A stretch of DNA of 64,000 nt from R-RK-3 sp963834945. Its GTDB lineage: Bacteria; Pseudomonadota; Alphaproteobacteria; Rhizobiales; Rhodomicrobiaceae. Both the position numbers and the translations under genes were made by a program. Of the stretch, positions 25,458 through 34,833 are shown in pieces (positions within the stretch are counted from its first letter, which is position 1; the number at the start of each line of letters is the position of its first letter). Under the pieces are notes generated by a model. That model worked only from the letters and a program-made list of their open reading frames with translations. It made no database searches and was not told the origin of the DNA. The DNA lies in NCBI GenBank assembly GCA_963834945.1, contig CAWIDT010000007.1, forward strand, positions 372,001 to 436,000. The letters are read 5' to 3'.

Positions 25458-26483
25458 CTACCGCTCGGTCAGCTTCAGCTCGATGCGGCGATTGCGGCGC
25501 AGGTCCGCCTCGGCTGTGCCCTCGACCAGCGGCTGAAATTCGCCGAAGCCGGCGGCGACGAGCCGTTTCGCAGGGACGCCCTGGATCATCAGATATTTCA
25601 CCACCGAGATGGCGCGCGCCGAAGACAGCTCCCAGTTCGACGGGAAGGTCGGCGTCGCGATCGGGTGGATGTCCGTATGCCCGTCGATGCGCAGCACCCA
25701 GTTGATCTCGCTCGGGATCTGCTTGTCGAGCTGCTGGATTGCCACGGCCAGCTTATCGAGCTCAAGCTTGCCATCCGGGTTAACCTCCGCCGAGCCGCTG
25801 GCGAAGAACACCTCGGCCTGGAACACGAAACGGTCGCCGACGATCTGGATATCGTCGCGATCCCCTAGAATTTTCCGCAGCTCGCCGAAAAAGTCCGAGC
25901 GGTAGCGCGACAGCTCCTGTACGCGCTTGGCCAGCGCCACATTCAGCCGCTGCCCCAGATCGGCGATGCGCGTCTGCGATTCCCGGTCCCGCTTTTCGGA
26001 CGCGTTCAGCGCGTCCTCGAGGGCCGCGATCTGGCGGCGGAGCGCGGCGATCTGCTGGTTGAGCAGCTCGACCTGCGCCATGGCCTGCGAGGACAGCTTC
26101 TTCTGCTCCTCAGCCTCGGAACTGAGCGCGGCGATGCGGGAATCGGCGGATTTGCCCTTTTCGCCTTCCTCGCCCAGCAGCGCCTGCGTCCGGGCGCGCT
26201 CCTTTTCGGCGTTGGTGAGCGAAACCTGCATGCTGACAAGCTGATCCTCGGCGGATTTCTTGCGGGTGCGCTCCAGGGCCAGCAGCTCGTTCAGCGAGGC
26301 GATCTGCTTCGTCAGGCGCTCGAGCGCGCTGTCCTTGCCGGATGATTCCTGGGTAGCGAAATATTGCGCGATCATGAACATCGACATCAGGAAGATGGTC
26401 ACCAGCAAAAGGGTCGAAAGCACGTCGACGAAGCCGGGCCAATAATCCTGGTGCGCCCTGCGGCGTCCTCTGACAAGCGCCAT
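25458..26483 (-). CDS. OmpA/MotB-like peptidoglycan-binding protein with long coiled coil
   Basis: A 341-residue protein with one N-terminal membrane helix (WPGFVDVLSTLLLVTIFLMS, residues 15-34, MotB-like with an Asp), a coiled coil of about 150 residues (45-190) and a C-terminal OmpA domain (FASGSAEVNPDG near 225, LRIDGHTDIHP near 262, NRRIELKL at the end). It should anchor to peptidoglycan and pair with the MotA/TolQ-like protein just upstream (42-base gap) as a proton-driven membrane machine. No flagellar genes are nearby. Function unknown. Confidence 0.88.
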   Translation of the reverse strand: MALVRGRRRAHQDYWPGFVDVLSTLLLVTIFLMSMFMIAQYFATQESSGKDSALERLTKQIASLNELLALERTRKKSAEDQLVSMQVSLTNAEKERARTQALLGEEGEKGKSADSRIAALSSEAEEQKKLSSQAMAQVELLNQQIAALRRQIAALEDALNASEKRDRESQTRIADLGQRLNVALAKRVQELSRYRSDFFGELRKILGDRDDIQIVGDRFVFQAEVFFASGSAEVNPDGKLELDKLAVAIQQLDKQIPSEINWVLRIDGHTDIHPIATPTFPSNWELSSARAISVVKYLMIQGVPAKRLVAAGFGEFQPLVEGTAEADLRRNRRIELKLTER

Positions 26484-26525
26484 GTCTATCCAACCCCCAC
26501 GCTATCGGCGCGCATTCGTCTTGCG

Positions 26526-27602
26526 TCAACGGTCGCCGCCGCTTCTGGGCGGGCGGACGGCGACGTCGCGCAAGATGGTCGCCAACTTGTTCTGTTCGCG
26601 CAGCACATTGGCCAGCGCATTCTGCTGGTGGGCCTGTTCGTCCACCCATTCCCGCACAACCTTCTGCTCCGCGCGCATTTGCTTGACCAGCCGGTCGATG
26701 CCACGCGACAGCTCCAGCATCGCCTCGCCGCTGTTGTTGCGCACCATGCCCTGCTCGATCTTCTCGGCCAGATCCGTCATGCTGCGCTGCAAATCGAGCA
26801 GGGCGAAACGAAGCTGTGCCGGCTGCCCCTGGTTGGCGACATTGGCGCTTTCAGGCGAGAGTTCGGTAATGCCGGACAGCCATTCTTCCAGCTCATTGTA
26901 GAAGCGGGTCTGCGCCTGCGAGGCCTGCAAATCGAGAAAGCCCACCACCAGCGATCCGGCCAGCCCGAACAGCGAGGACGAGAACGCGACGCCCATGCCC
27001 TTCAGCGGCGCGCCGAGGCCGTTCTTCAGCTCCTCAAACATCGCCCCGCCTTCGCCGGAGCCGCCGAGCGAATTGATCGTCAGGCCTACCGCCTGCACGG
27101 TCTGCATCAGGCCCCAGAAGGTGCCGAGCAGGCCAAGAAACACCAAAAGCCCGACAAGGTACCGCGTGGTTTCGCGGGATTCGTCGAGGCGCGAGCCGAT
27201 GGAGTTGAGGATGGAGCGCATCGCGGTGGCCGAGATCGCAGCCTGACCTTGGCGCCGCCTCAGCAGCGTGGCCATGGGCGCCAGCATGACGGGCGAAGGC
27301 TCCACCGCCAGCCCTGGATCGGCGATGCGGAAACTATTCACCCAGCGTATTTCAGGATAGAGCCGCAGCACCTGCTGAAACGTGTAGATGATGCCGAAAC
27401 CGAGCGTCCCGATAATCACCGAATTGAGCGCCGGGTTGGAACTGAATGCCACAACGATCGCGTTATAGAGAATAACCGCAATGAAAGAAGCCAGGGCGAC
27501 GAACAGAAACATCCGCCAGACGAAGGTTTGAGGCTTGGACAATGTCTTGTAATAGGGTGTCTTTGTCATACTCGTAGAACGCCTCTGCAGCGGGAATGCC
27601 AT
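26526..27602 (-). CDS. MotA/TolQ/ExbB-like proton channel protein
   Basis: A 358-residue inner-membrane protein with helices at about residues 30-55, 65-85, 150-175 and 205-230. The third and fourth surround GLLGTFWGLMQTV and GVAFSSSLFGLAGSLVVGF, the conserved channel segments of the MotA/TolQ family. The C-terminal 100 residues are helical and cytoplasmic. The start at 27602 is picked for its AAAGGGGG site; ATG 27569 is an alternative. It forms a two-gene operon with the OmpA-like partner. The pair sits with suhB and efp, an order I recall as conserved in alphaproteobacteria, so a core envelope role is more likely than defence. Confidence 0.88.
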   Translation of the reverse strand: MAFPLQRRSTSMTKTPYYKTLSKPQTFVWRMFLFVALASFIAVILYNAIVVAFSSNPALNSVIIGTLGFGIIYTFQQVLRLYPEIRWVNSFRIADPGLAVEPSPVMLAPMATLLRRRQGQAAISATAMRSILNSIGSRLDESRETTRYLVGLLVFLGLLGTFWGLMQTVQAVGLTINSLGGSGEGGAMFEELKNGLGAPLKGMGVAFSSSLFGLAGSLVVGFLDLQASQAQTRFYNELEEWLSGITELSPESANVANQGQPAQLRFALLDLQRSMTDLAEKIEQGMVRNNSGEAMLELSRGIDRLVKQMRAEQKVVREWVDEQAHQQNALANVLREQNKLATILRDVAVRPPRSGGDR

Positions 27603-27834
27603 GTCACCGCCCCCTTTGACACCCACTCATAGCCGATTTATCCACAGCGAAAAACCGCAAGTTTGCCTCGCAGCGGCCATACCACCCGCATGTGGCATGA
27701 TCCGATGCTAATAGCGCTTGCTTGCGGCGGATCGGCAACTAGCGTCCCGCTTCGTCGTGCTCAGCTTCTTTCCAATATATCGCCTAAGTCTTAAGCACTT
27801 CTCCTGCGCGCGCGGAGCGGAGCCGCGTTCAAGC

Positions 27835-28614
27835 TCAAAGCAGTTTCAACAGGGCGCGGTGCACACTCTCATTTCCTGCAAGAATACTGCCAGTCTCCAA
27901 CATGGTTTTTCCGCCGCTCACATCGGAGGCGAACCCTCCCGCCTCGCGCAGGATGACCAGGCCCGCCGCAATGTCCCAGGGCTGGATACCCGCTTCCCAA
28001 TAGCCATCATAGCGGCCCGCCGCCACCCACGCCAGATCGAGCGCCGCCGCGCCCAAGCGCCTTATGCCCGAAACTGATGTCATGATGGCGGCAAGCTGGC
28101 GGAGATAGGCCTCATGCCCATCGCGGCCGCGATGCGGAATACCTGTCGCGATCACGCAATCGTCCAGCCGTGACCGCGCCGCCACCCGGATGCGCCGGTC
28201 ATTGAAGAAGGCGCCCTTGCCGCGCTCTGCGGTAAAGGCGTCGCCATTGGCCGGATTGAAGATCAGTCCGGCGACCAGTTCGCCCTCGCGCTGGAGCGCG
28301 ATCGAGACGGCGAAATGCGGGATGCCATGCAGGAAGTTTGTGGTGCCGTCCAGCGGATCGACGATCCAGACATGGCTCTTATCCGGCCCCCCGACCAGCC
28401 CGCGCTCCTCCATCAGAAAGCTGTAGCCGTGGCGAGCCCTCGACAATTCGTCATAGATGATCTGCTCGGCCCGCGTATCGGCGGCGGTGACGAAATTGCC
28501 GGGTCCCTTCAGCGAGACCTGCAACTGCTCCACTTCGCCGAAATCGCGGGCGAGGCTTCGCCCTGCCTTGCGCGCGGCTGCAAACATTGTCGTCATCAGC
28601 GCGGAGGCTGCCAT
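27835..28614 (-). CDS. suhB: Inositol monophosphatase family protein (SuhB-like)
   Basis: A 259-residue Mg-dependent phosphatase. Metal-binding motifs are all present: EERG near residue 69, DPLDGTTNFLHGIPHFAVSI near 85 and WDIAAGLVILREAGG near 212. The family hydrolyses myo-inositol phosphates or related sugar phosphates; SuhB also acts in rRNA antitermination in enterobacteria. The start at 28614 has AGGGA 9 bases upstream. Its neighbours efp and the MotA/OmpA pair are on the same strand. It is not obviously linked to the iol genes 17 kb away. Confidence 0.9.
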   Translation of the reverse strand: MAASALMTTMFAAARKAGRSLARDFGEVEQLQVSLKGPGNFVTAADTRAEQIIYDELSRARHGYSFLMEERGLVGGPDKSHVWIVDPLDGTTNFLHGIPHFAVSIALQREGELVAGLIFNPANGDAFTAERGKGAFFNDRRIRVAARSRLDDCVIATGIPHRGRDGHEAYLRQLAAIMTSVSGIRRLGAAALDLAWVAAGRYDGYWEAGIQPWDIAAGLVILREAGGFASDVSGGKTMLETGSILAGNESVHRALLKLL

Positions 28615-28744
28615 CGGTCCCGATCCCTTGAACTGTTCGGCCCGCAAGGCCACAGGCGAGTAACGTGCCCGTTAGAGGTGGTGGCGGCGCATTTTGGGGC
28701 CTTCGAGGCGATCCGAAGGGCTTGTTCAGGCCATGGCGGAGGCG

Positions 28745-29308
28745 CTACTCGGCGCGGCGTATGTAGGTGCTCTCATTCGTGTCGACAACGATCCTTTCGC
28801 CGGCGACGACGAAAGGCGGCACCATGACCCGCACGCCATTTTCCAGCATTGCCGGCTTATAGGAGGCGGAGGCGGTCTGCCCTTTCACCACCGGATCGGC
28901 TTCGGCCACCGCCAGCGTGACCTGATCGGGCAGCGACACGCCGAGTGGCTTGCCCTCATAGCTCTCCACCGTCACGGTCATGCCGTCCTGCAGAAACGCG
29001 GCGCGCTCGCCGACGAACTCCTGCGGGATTTCGAGCTGCTCGTAGCTGACATTGTCCATGAACACCAGCATGTCGTCCTGCACATAGAGGAACTGGTAGT
29101 CGTTCTGCTCCAGCCGCACCTTTTCGACGGTTTCGGAGGACCGAAAGCGCTCGTTCAGCTTGGTGCCGTTCACCAGGTTCTTCAGCTCGACCTGCGCGTA
29201 GGCCGGCCCCTTGCCGGGCTTCACCGCCTGGGTCTTCACCGCCATCCAGAGCGAGCCTTGGTGTTCGATGACATTGCCGGGCCGGATTTCGTTGCCGTTG
29301 ATCTTCAT
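28745..29308 (-). CDS. efp: Translation elongation factor P
   Basis: A 187-residue three-domain factor that relieves ribosomes stalled on polyproline. The start at 29308 (MKINGNEIRPG) gives the exact usual length. The tip loop VKPGKGPAY near residue 31 carries the Lys modified by EpmA in many bacteria. No epmA or epmB gene is in the window. The signature VTVESYEGKPLGVSLPDQV (near 120) and the C-terminal block ending in YIRRAE are typical. Confidence 0.96.
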   Translation of the reverse strand: MKINGNEIRPGNVIEHQGSLWMAVKTQAVKPGKGPAYAQVELKNLVNGTKLNERFRSSETVEKVRLEQNDYQFLYVQDDMLVFMDNVSYEQLEIPQEFVGERAAFLQDGMTVTVESYEGKPLGVSLPDQVTLAVAEADPVVKGQTASASYKPAMLENGVRVMVPPFVVAGERIVVDTNESTYIRRAE

Positions 29309-29639
29309 GATTTGCCGTTCGGATGTTTGCTCGCCGTTCACGCATCATTGGGGGGGTTCCCGGCGCGATGTCAAGGGTTGCAAAACACACGGAGATCGGC
29401 CAAGCCGTCGCGGCTCCCGCCTCCGGAGGCGCAATTTCCACCGGCATGGCGATGCGCGTCCCGCAGCACCTTGCCCGCCGGGCCGCCCCCGCGCAATGGG
29501 CGGCGCATCGAATGCAACTTATCGTGGAATTCAGCGACGGCAACCAACCGAACCGCGAATCCTGTGCCATAAGCTTATGGGCGCCGTTCCCTGACGGGGC
29601 AGCGAGAATGACAGGAAGAGTTCCCGCGAAAGGTGAGCG
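29309..29639. other. Divergent intergenic region, 331 bases
   Basis: Between efp (minus) and the acyltransferase gene (plus). No gene, repeat or RNA structure recognised. Confidence 0.5.
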
Positions 29640-30815
29640 ATGCAGGGCCAATCCAGAGTTGCATTCGCGAATTCATTACGCGGCCTCGCCGCCCTGGCCG
29701 TGGTGGCCTCGCATTATCTCGGCGTATTCTGGACGCGGCCCGACGCAGTCGGCAATCTGATCAATGCGCCGGTTATGGTCCTTGCGCCGCACGCCATCCC
29801 CGCCTATGTGGGCTGGCTCAACGCCGTGCCGCTTTTCAACTGGGGCTCTTACGGCGTCGCGCTGTTCTTCCTGATCAGCGGGTTCGTCATTCCGTTCTCA
29901 CTGCGGGGCGCCAGTGCAGCAGGTTTCTGCCTGAGCCGCTGCCTTCGGATCGGACCGACCTACGCGATCGGCTTCAGCCTGTGCCTGCTCGCGATTGCGA
30001 TCTGCAGCGCCTATTTCGGCACGGATTGGCCCTTCAGCCTGCGGGAAATCCTTATCCATTACATTCCGGGCATCCGGGATGTCCTGTTATCGCGCGGCAT
30101 CGACGGGATCATCTGGACCCTCGAAATAGAGATGAAATTCTATCTCGTATGCGCAGTCTTCATCGCCTGGTTCCGCTGCGGGTCGCTCAAAGTCTTCGCC
30201 ATACCGGCGGCGCTGTTCGTGTTCACCCTGTGGCTCAGCCATGCTGGCCTGACCCGGCTCAACCAGGCTCCCGTTCCCTATCGCGTCGCGGTTGCGCTGA
30301 TTTTTGCGTTACCCCACATCATCTTCATGTTTATCGGCGTGGTGTTTCACTCTCTGTATACCGGCCGGATCGGCGCGCGAAACGCAGGCCTATTTGTCTT
30401 GGCATTGTTCGGCGGCTTTTGCCTGGAATGGGCGACCGGACCGCACGCGGCCTCCGCCTTCCTGACCCTGAGCTACGGCGTCGCCGTCGCGACCTTCGCC
30501 TTTGCCTATGCCTGTCCGCGATATTTCAAATCCAATCCCACCCTCGATTTCCTGGCGGACATCAGCTATCCGCTCTATGTCATTCACGGCGTGGCGGGCT
30601 ATGCCGCCCTGCGGCTGCTGCTTGATCGAGGTGTCCAGCCTTCCGCGGCGCTGCTGCTGGTGACCGCGTCATCCCTGAGCGCCGCCTGGCTGCTGCACAG
30701 GCTTGTCGAGATGCCCTCGCAACGGCTCGGCAAGCGCCTTGCCGCCCGTCTCGATGCGAGCCGCACCGCCTCGCATTTGCGGCCCCAACCTCTCGGCGAA
30801 AACGTCGCCTTATGA
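29640..30815 (+). CDS. Acyltransferase family 3 membrane protein (OafA/YrhL-like)
   Basis: A 391-residue protein with about ten membrane helices. The catalytic-type His is in NSLRGLAALAVVASHY near residue 26, with FFLISGFVIPFSLR near residue 75. The family transfers acetyl or other acyl groups to cell-surface sugars such as O-antigen or exopolysaccharide. No glycan cluster lies nearby, so the target is unknown. Its end overlaps zapE tail to tail by 6 bases. Confidence 0.88.
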   Translation: MQGQSRVAFANSLRGLAALAVVASHYLGVFWTRPDAVGNLINAPVMVLAPHAIPAYVGWLNAVPLFNWGSYGVALFFLISGFVIPFSLRGASAAGFCLSRCLRIGPTYAIGFSLCLLAIAICSAYFGTDWPFSLREILIHYIPGIRDVLLSRGIDGIIWTLEIEMKFYLVCAVFIAWFRCGSLKVFAIPAALFVFTLWLSHAGLTRLNQAPVPYRVAVALIFALPHIIFMFIGVVFHSLYTGRIGARNAGLFVLALFGGFCLEWATGPHAASAFLTLSYGVAVATFAFAYACPRYFKSNPTLDFLADISYPLYVIHGVAGYAALRLLLDRGVQPSAALLLVTASSLSAAWLLHRLVEMPSQRLGKRLAARLDASRTASHLRPQPLGENVAL

Positions 30816-31928
30816 CCGCGCGAGGCTGCGCTGCTGATGCCGCGCGCCGAGATAGGCTTCGGTGCGCATCTCCATCATCCGCGAAGCCGTGCGCTGGAAC
30901 AGATCGGCGCCGTCGCCCGCCGGGTAGAGCGCATCCGGCTCGGCCGCCGCCGATATGACGACGCCGACGCGCTGATCGTAAAGCGCATCGATCAGCGTAT
31001 TGAAACGCCGCGCCTCGTTACGCCGGGCGGGCGTCAGGATCGGCACATGCTCGATGAACAGCGTGTGATAGTTGCGCGCGATGGCGAGATAGTCGTTCGC
31101 CCCCAGCGGCTTGCCGCACAAATCCTCGAAGCCGAAGCGCGCCACGCCCATTGCCGCTTCCGGCACCGCCACCTCGCGCCCCTTGACGGTGAGCGTCTGG
31201 GGCTCGCCCCGGTCGCGGCCGGTCATCACCCGCCAGAGCTTGCGCATCTCGGCGTCGGTCTCGGCGCCCAGCGGCGTGAAATACAGCGACGCGCCGCTGA
31301 GCCGGTCCAGCCGGTAATCGCGCGCCGCTTCCAGCTCCATCACCTCCATCCTGGCTTCGATCAGCTCGACGAACGGCAGGAAGAGGTCGCGGTTGAGACC
31401 GTTGCGATAGAGCTCCCACGGCGCCGAATTGGATGTGGCGACGATCACCGTGCCGCGCTCGAACAGCACCCCGAACAGCCGCCCCAGGATCATCGCATCG
31501 GCGATGTCGGTGACCTGCAGCTCGTCGAAGCACAAGAGCGGCGCCTCGCGCGCGATCGTCTCACCGACATGAGGCACCGGGTCGCCCGGATAGCTCTTGC
31601 GCGCCGCCGCGATCAGATCATGGGTTTCGCTCATGAACTCGTGAAAGTGCACCCGCCGCTTTTTGGCGAACGGCACCGCCGCAAAGAACAGGTCCATCAG
31701 CATGGTCTTGCCGCGCCCGACGCGCCCGAAAATATAAAGTCCGAGCGGCACCTCTCCGCTTCGGCGGGTGAAGAAGGAGAACAGGTCCGTCTTGGCCGGC
31801 GGCGTATAGCTGGCGAGGCGGTTGGCGAGCAATTGCAGCTTTTCGACCGCCAGCGCCTGCGCCTGGTCCCGTCCGATCTCGCCGGAGCGGATCATGGCGC
31901 GATAGCGCTCCAGCAAAGTCTCGGGCAT
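30810..31928 (-). CDS. zapE: Cell division protein ZapE (AFG1-like ATPase)
   Basis: A 372-residue AAA+-like ATPase. The start at 31928 (MPETLLERYRAMIRSGEI) matches the family N-terminus; the longer open frame upstream does not. Walker A is GRVGRGKTML near residue 68, Walker B LLCFDELQVTDIADA near 131. ZapE contacts the division ring in enterobacteria; the mitochondrial homologue Afg1 acts in protein quality control. It stands alone. Confidence 0.94.
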   Translation of the reverse strand: MPETLLERYRAMIRSGEIGRDQAQALAVEKLQLLANRLASYTPPAKTDLFSFFTRRSGEVPLGLYIFGRVGRGKTMLMDLFFAAVPFAKKRRVHFHEFMSETHDLIAAARKSYPGDPVPHVGETIAREAPLLCFDELQVTDIADAMILGRLFGVLFERGTVIVATSNSAPWELYRNGLNRDLFLPFVELIEARMEVMELEAARDYRLDRLSGASLYFTPLGAETDAEMRKLWRVMTGRDRGEPQTLTVKGREVAVPEAAMGVARFGFEDLCGKPLGANDYLAIARNYHTLFIEHVPILTPARRNEARRFNTLIDALYDQRVGVVISAAAEPDALYPAGDGADLFQRTASRMMEMRTEAYLGARHQQRSLARS

Positions 31929-32078
31929 TGGGGTCCTTGGGGCCGCGCCGGGCACAAGCGGAGCCCGTGCAAGCCAGCTACAACAGCCCTCGGCACAGCG
32001 CAACAGGAGAAAAGATGATTGCGGGTGGCCGGTGTCCTGACCTATGGAAGGCAAAAAGCACCGCGTTCGGAGTCCTGC

Positions 32079-32504
32079 ATGAAGCCCACCCGCATCCTGC
32101 TGCTTGCCTTTGCCGGCCTCGCGCTTGGCGCAGGCATCGCGCGGGCCAATTGCTTCCCGGTAAAGAGCGATGTCGTCAGCCTTGGCGAAAAGGCGGCGCG
32201 GTTCTATGCCGACCGCAGCCTGACGAACGCCATCGACGACCAGAAGCGCTTGATCGAATCCACAGGAAGCCCGCTTGGCCGCATCGCCAGGGCCGAGCTG
32301 AACTGCCAGCCATTTCCGAACCTGATCGGCGCGGATGAGTGGCATTGCACCGGCGAGGCGAAGGTGTGCACCGGCGATGCAGCCAGCAAGAACCCGCCTC
32401 CGGTGAAGGCGGCGACGAACGCCGTCAGTTCGCGCCGCGCCAAGACGCCCGGTCAAAAGCCCGCAGCACGCGCCGCCCCGACCGTGACCGACCCCAAGCA
32501 ATAG
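32079..32504 (+). CDS. Secreted small Cys-containing protein, paralogue 1
   Basis: A 141-residue protein of unknown function with a signal peptide (KPTRILLLAFAGLALGAGIARA). The mature part has Cys near residues 25, 75, 89 and 96, ending in a W-x-C-x5-C block (EWHCTGEAKVC), then a basic Ala/Pro-rich tail. The neighbouring secreted protein at 32623 has a similar block, so the two may be diverged relatives. The start has GGAG upstream. Rejected alternative: a 20-residue upstream extension that masks the signal. Confidence 0.7.
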   Translation: MKPTRILLLAFAGLALGAGIARANCFPVKSDVVSLGEKAARFYADRSLTNAIDDQKRLIESTGSPLGRIARAELNCQPFPNLIGADEWHCTGEAKVCTGDAASKNPPPVKAATNAVSSRRAKTPGQKPAARAAPTVTDPKQ

Positions 32505-32622
32505 CCGTCTTGCGCGGCAGCAACAGGGGCCTGGCAAATGTCATGCGATGCGCGCGCCGATATTGTGCGAGCCTGGCGGCTCAACTACTTTGAGCCGCAC
32601 ACTTTTTCCACGGGGAACATCA

Positions 32623-32898
32623 ATGCGGATCACATGCATGAAAGCCGCGCTTTTTGCGGCCGGTCTCGTTCTTGGCCTGCCGAACGCGGCGATGGCGAAG
32701 GCGTCCTGCGTCAAAAAAGCCGGCGAGGGCTGGGGCATCACCAGGGGCATTGCCGAATTCCAGGCCTTGGAAATCATCCAGCAGGTCACCGGCAACTGGC
32801 CGTTCCAGTCGGACCGGATCTCCAAGCCGGTCTATCGCTGCAAGGGCGGCGACGGAAGCTGGACCTGCATCGCCCGCGCCACCGTCTGCAAGACGTAG
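32623..32898 (+). CDS. Secreted small Cys-containing protein, paralogue 2
   Basis: A 91-residue protein with a signal peptide (residues 1-25, ending AAMAKA). The mature part is about 65 residues with four Cys, including a C-terminal W-T-C-x5-VC block (SWTCIARATVC) resembling that of the protein at 32079. Function unknown. The spacing (118 bases) and shared motif suggest an old tandem duplication. Confidence 0.7.
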   Translation: MRITCMKAALFAAGLVLGLPNAAMAKASCVKKAGEGWGITRGIAEFQALEIIQQVTGNWPFQSDRISKPVYRCKGGDGSWTCIARATVCKT

Positions 32899-33030
32899 CC
32901 CGCGCGGCAAGGCGCTATCATCCTGCGTAAATTCAGCGCCCGGCGGCAGTCCCGACCGGGCGTTTTTGCTTGCCCATGCGGCTCAAATCGCAATCATGGC
33001 CAGCATGAGCGGACGCGAAACGGCAAGGCC

Positions 33031-33951
33031 ATGACCGGTGATCTGGAAGCGCTGCGGACGGGCGGCAAGCGCGCGCTCGCCGAGGCGCTGGCGAGCGTCG
33101 AACGGGCGCCCGGCGCCTCGGCGATCGCCGAGCTGGTCGATGCAGCCTATCTGGCGCCGCGCGCCCAAGTCATCGGCTTCACGGGTCCGCCCGGCGTCGG
33201 CAAATCGACGCTGATCGACGGGCTTCTCCGCCTGTGGCGGGCGGAGGGGCGCACTGCCGGCGTCATCGCTGTCGATCCATCCTCGCGCATCACTCGGGGC
33301 GCGCTGCTGGGCGACCGCATCCGCATGCGCACCGCTCCGGACGATCAGGGCGTATTCGTGCGTTCGCTAGCATCGCGCGGACAGCTCGGCGGGCTGGCCG
33401 AACTGGCTTTCCCGGCAATCATCCTGATGCGCGCGGTCTTCGACCGCGTCATCGTCGAGACGGTCGGGGTTGGACAATCGGAAGCCGACATCTCCACCGT
33501 TGCGGACACGGTGGTGCTTTGCGTGCAGCCCGGCTCCGGCAATTCGCTGCAATTCATGAAAGCGGGCATCATGGAGATTCCCGACATCGCCGTCGTCACA
33601 AAATCCGATATGGGGCCATCAGCCAGACGCGCGCTCGCCGACCTGAAGGGCGCGCTCGGGCTGGCGAGCGGCGGTGACGTCGCCTGCCTGATGCTGTCCG
33701 CCGCCAAGGGTGAGGGTCTGGACGCGCTGACCGCAGTCTCGGATGCGCATTTCGCGCGGATGGCGGGGCCTGCGCTCGCAGCCCGCCGGCACGCGCAGGC
33801 GGAAGGCTGGCTGCGCGCCTCGCTGCTGCAACGCTTCGGGGAGGAGGGGGCCGCCGCCGCCGCGTCCGCTCTCACGCTGCCGCAAGGCGCGGCGCCCTTC
33901 GGCCAGGCCGCCGCGATCGCGAGCCGCCTGCGGGTCAGCTTCGCGGGCTAG
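33031..33951 (+). CDS. meaB: Methylmalonyl-CoA mutase-associated GTPase MeaB
   Basis: A 306-residue G3E-type GTPase that loads and protects the cobalamin-dependent methylmalonyl-CoA mutase. P-loop GPPGVGKST near residue 52, Mg/switch region VDPSSRITRGALLGDRIRM near 76, Glu of the switch in VETVGVGQSE near 140, and base-recognition TKSD near 190. No mutase gene is in the window. It is somewhat shorter than the 320-330 residues usual for MeaB. Confidence 0.93.
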   Translation: MTGDLEALRTGGKRALAEALASVERAPGASAIAELVDAAYLAPRAQVIGFTGPPGVGKSTLIDGLLRLWRAEGRTAGVIAVDPSSRITRGALLGDRIRMRTAPDDQGVFVRSLASRGQLGGLAELAFPAIILMRAVFDRVIVETVGVGQSEADISTVADTVVLCVQPGSGNSLQFMKAGIMEIPDIAVVTKSDMGPSARRALADLKGALGLASGGDVACLMLSAAKGEGLDALTAVSDAHFARMAGPALAARRHAQAEGWLRASLLQRFGEEGAAAAASALTLPQGAAPFGQAAAIASRLRVSFAG

Positions 33952-34379
33952 AGGGAAACATAAGTCGCCCCCGGCAAGTCAGTGAGATGGCGACCGGCGC
34001 TGTGTGGTCGATATCCGCCACGGCATGACCGATGAATCGCAAATGGGTCTAGAATCTTTGCCTGCCGCGCTTCTTATCCGGAAGCCGCGGAACACATTTC
34101 AGGGAGCGGCCTAGCGTTACCGGCCTATCCCTCCGACGGAAAGAACGTCGAAGTATTGATGAGAAACACCCTCCTAACGACATGTATTTACTTGCGTTTT
34201 AGCGATTTCACCTGCATTGTTGTGCCGCATTCATTTTGAGGGTAGGCTGAATAGCCTCCAGAGGCGGGCATGTAAAGCATTCACTTGCGTAATTCGAACA
34301 AGACACTGCGGACATTAAGCTGCAGCAGTGCAAACCGACAGCGATCCGGTCAACGGGACGCGCAACCTGGGAGGAATCA
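33952..34379. other. Intergenic region, 428 bases, with a duplicated cysC end
   Basis: Apart from the direct repeat at 33984-34035 nothing recognisable was found. It separates meaB from the iorA-iorB pair and presumably holds the ior promoter. Confidence 0.5.
33984..34035 (+). repeat. Direct repeat, left copy: fragment of the APS-kinase gene 3' end
   Basis: Matches 37311-37362 at 48 of 52 bases. The right copy is the genuine last 17 codons or so of the sulfurylase/kinase gene; the left copy carries the same codons without the gene or its stop. The repeats bracket iorA-iorB and its terminator, like duplicated target or attachment sites. Confidence 0.8.
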
Positions 34380-34832
34380 ATGGCAAAACTTACAGTTAAC
34401 GGTGAGCAGCGGACCTATGACGGCGACGCGTCTATGCCGTTGCTCTGGTATTTGCGCGACGAGCTGGAGCTGACCGGCACCAAATTCGGGTGCGGCGTCG
34501 GCCTTTGCGGCGCTTGCACGGTGCATCTCGACGGCGAAGCGGTGCGCTCCTGCACGGTTTCTATGTCGGATGTGGGCGGCAAGGCGGTTACGACGATCGA
34601 AGGGCTCCACCCCAAGAACCAGCACCGGGTTCAACTGGCCTGGCAGGAGGTCAGCGTCCCGCAATGCGGCTATTGCCAGTGCGGGCAGATCATGCAAGCC
34701 GCCGCGCTGCTGAGCGAGAAGCCGTCGCCGACGGACGAGGAAATCACCGCCGCGATGTCCGGCAATCTCTGCCGCTGCGGTTGCTATCAGCGCATCCACG
34801 CGGCCGTTCGCGCCGCTGCGACAGGAGCGTGA
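34380..34832 (+). CDS. iorA: Isoquinoline 1-oxidoreductase-type small subunit (two [2Fe-2S] clusters)
   Basis: A 150-residue xanthine-dehydrogenase-family iron-sulfur subunit. The plant-type cluster motif is in KFGCGVGLCGACTVH (residues 36-50) plus a Cys near 61; the second cluster motif is CGYCQCGQ near 99 and CRCGCYQ near 133. It passes electrons from the Mo site in the large subunit to an acceptor such as a cytochrome. The name follows Brevundimonas IorAB; aldehyde oxidation is equally possible for this subfamily. A GGGAGGA site precedes the ATG. Confidence 0.88.
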   Translation: MAKLTVNGEQRTYDGDASMPLLWYLRDELELTGTKFGCGVGLCGACTVHLDGEAVRSCTVSMSDVGGKAVTTIEGLHPKNQHRVQLAWQEVSVPQCGYCQCGQIMQAAALLSEKPSPTDEEITAAMSGNLCRCGCYQRIHAAVRAAATGA

Positions 34833-34833
34833 C

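Noticed and set aside
25458..27602. Zorya-like anti-phage system (ZorA/ZorB resemble MotA/MotB with long tails).
   Set aside because: No ZorC, ZorD or ZorE-like gene is adjacent, and the pair sits in a housekeeping neighbourhood with efp and suhB. The MotA-like protein lacks the very long tail expected of ZorA.
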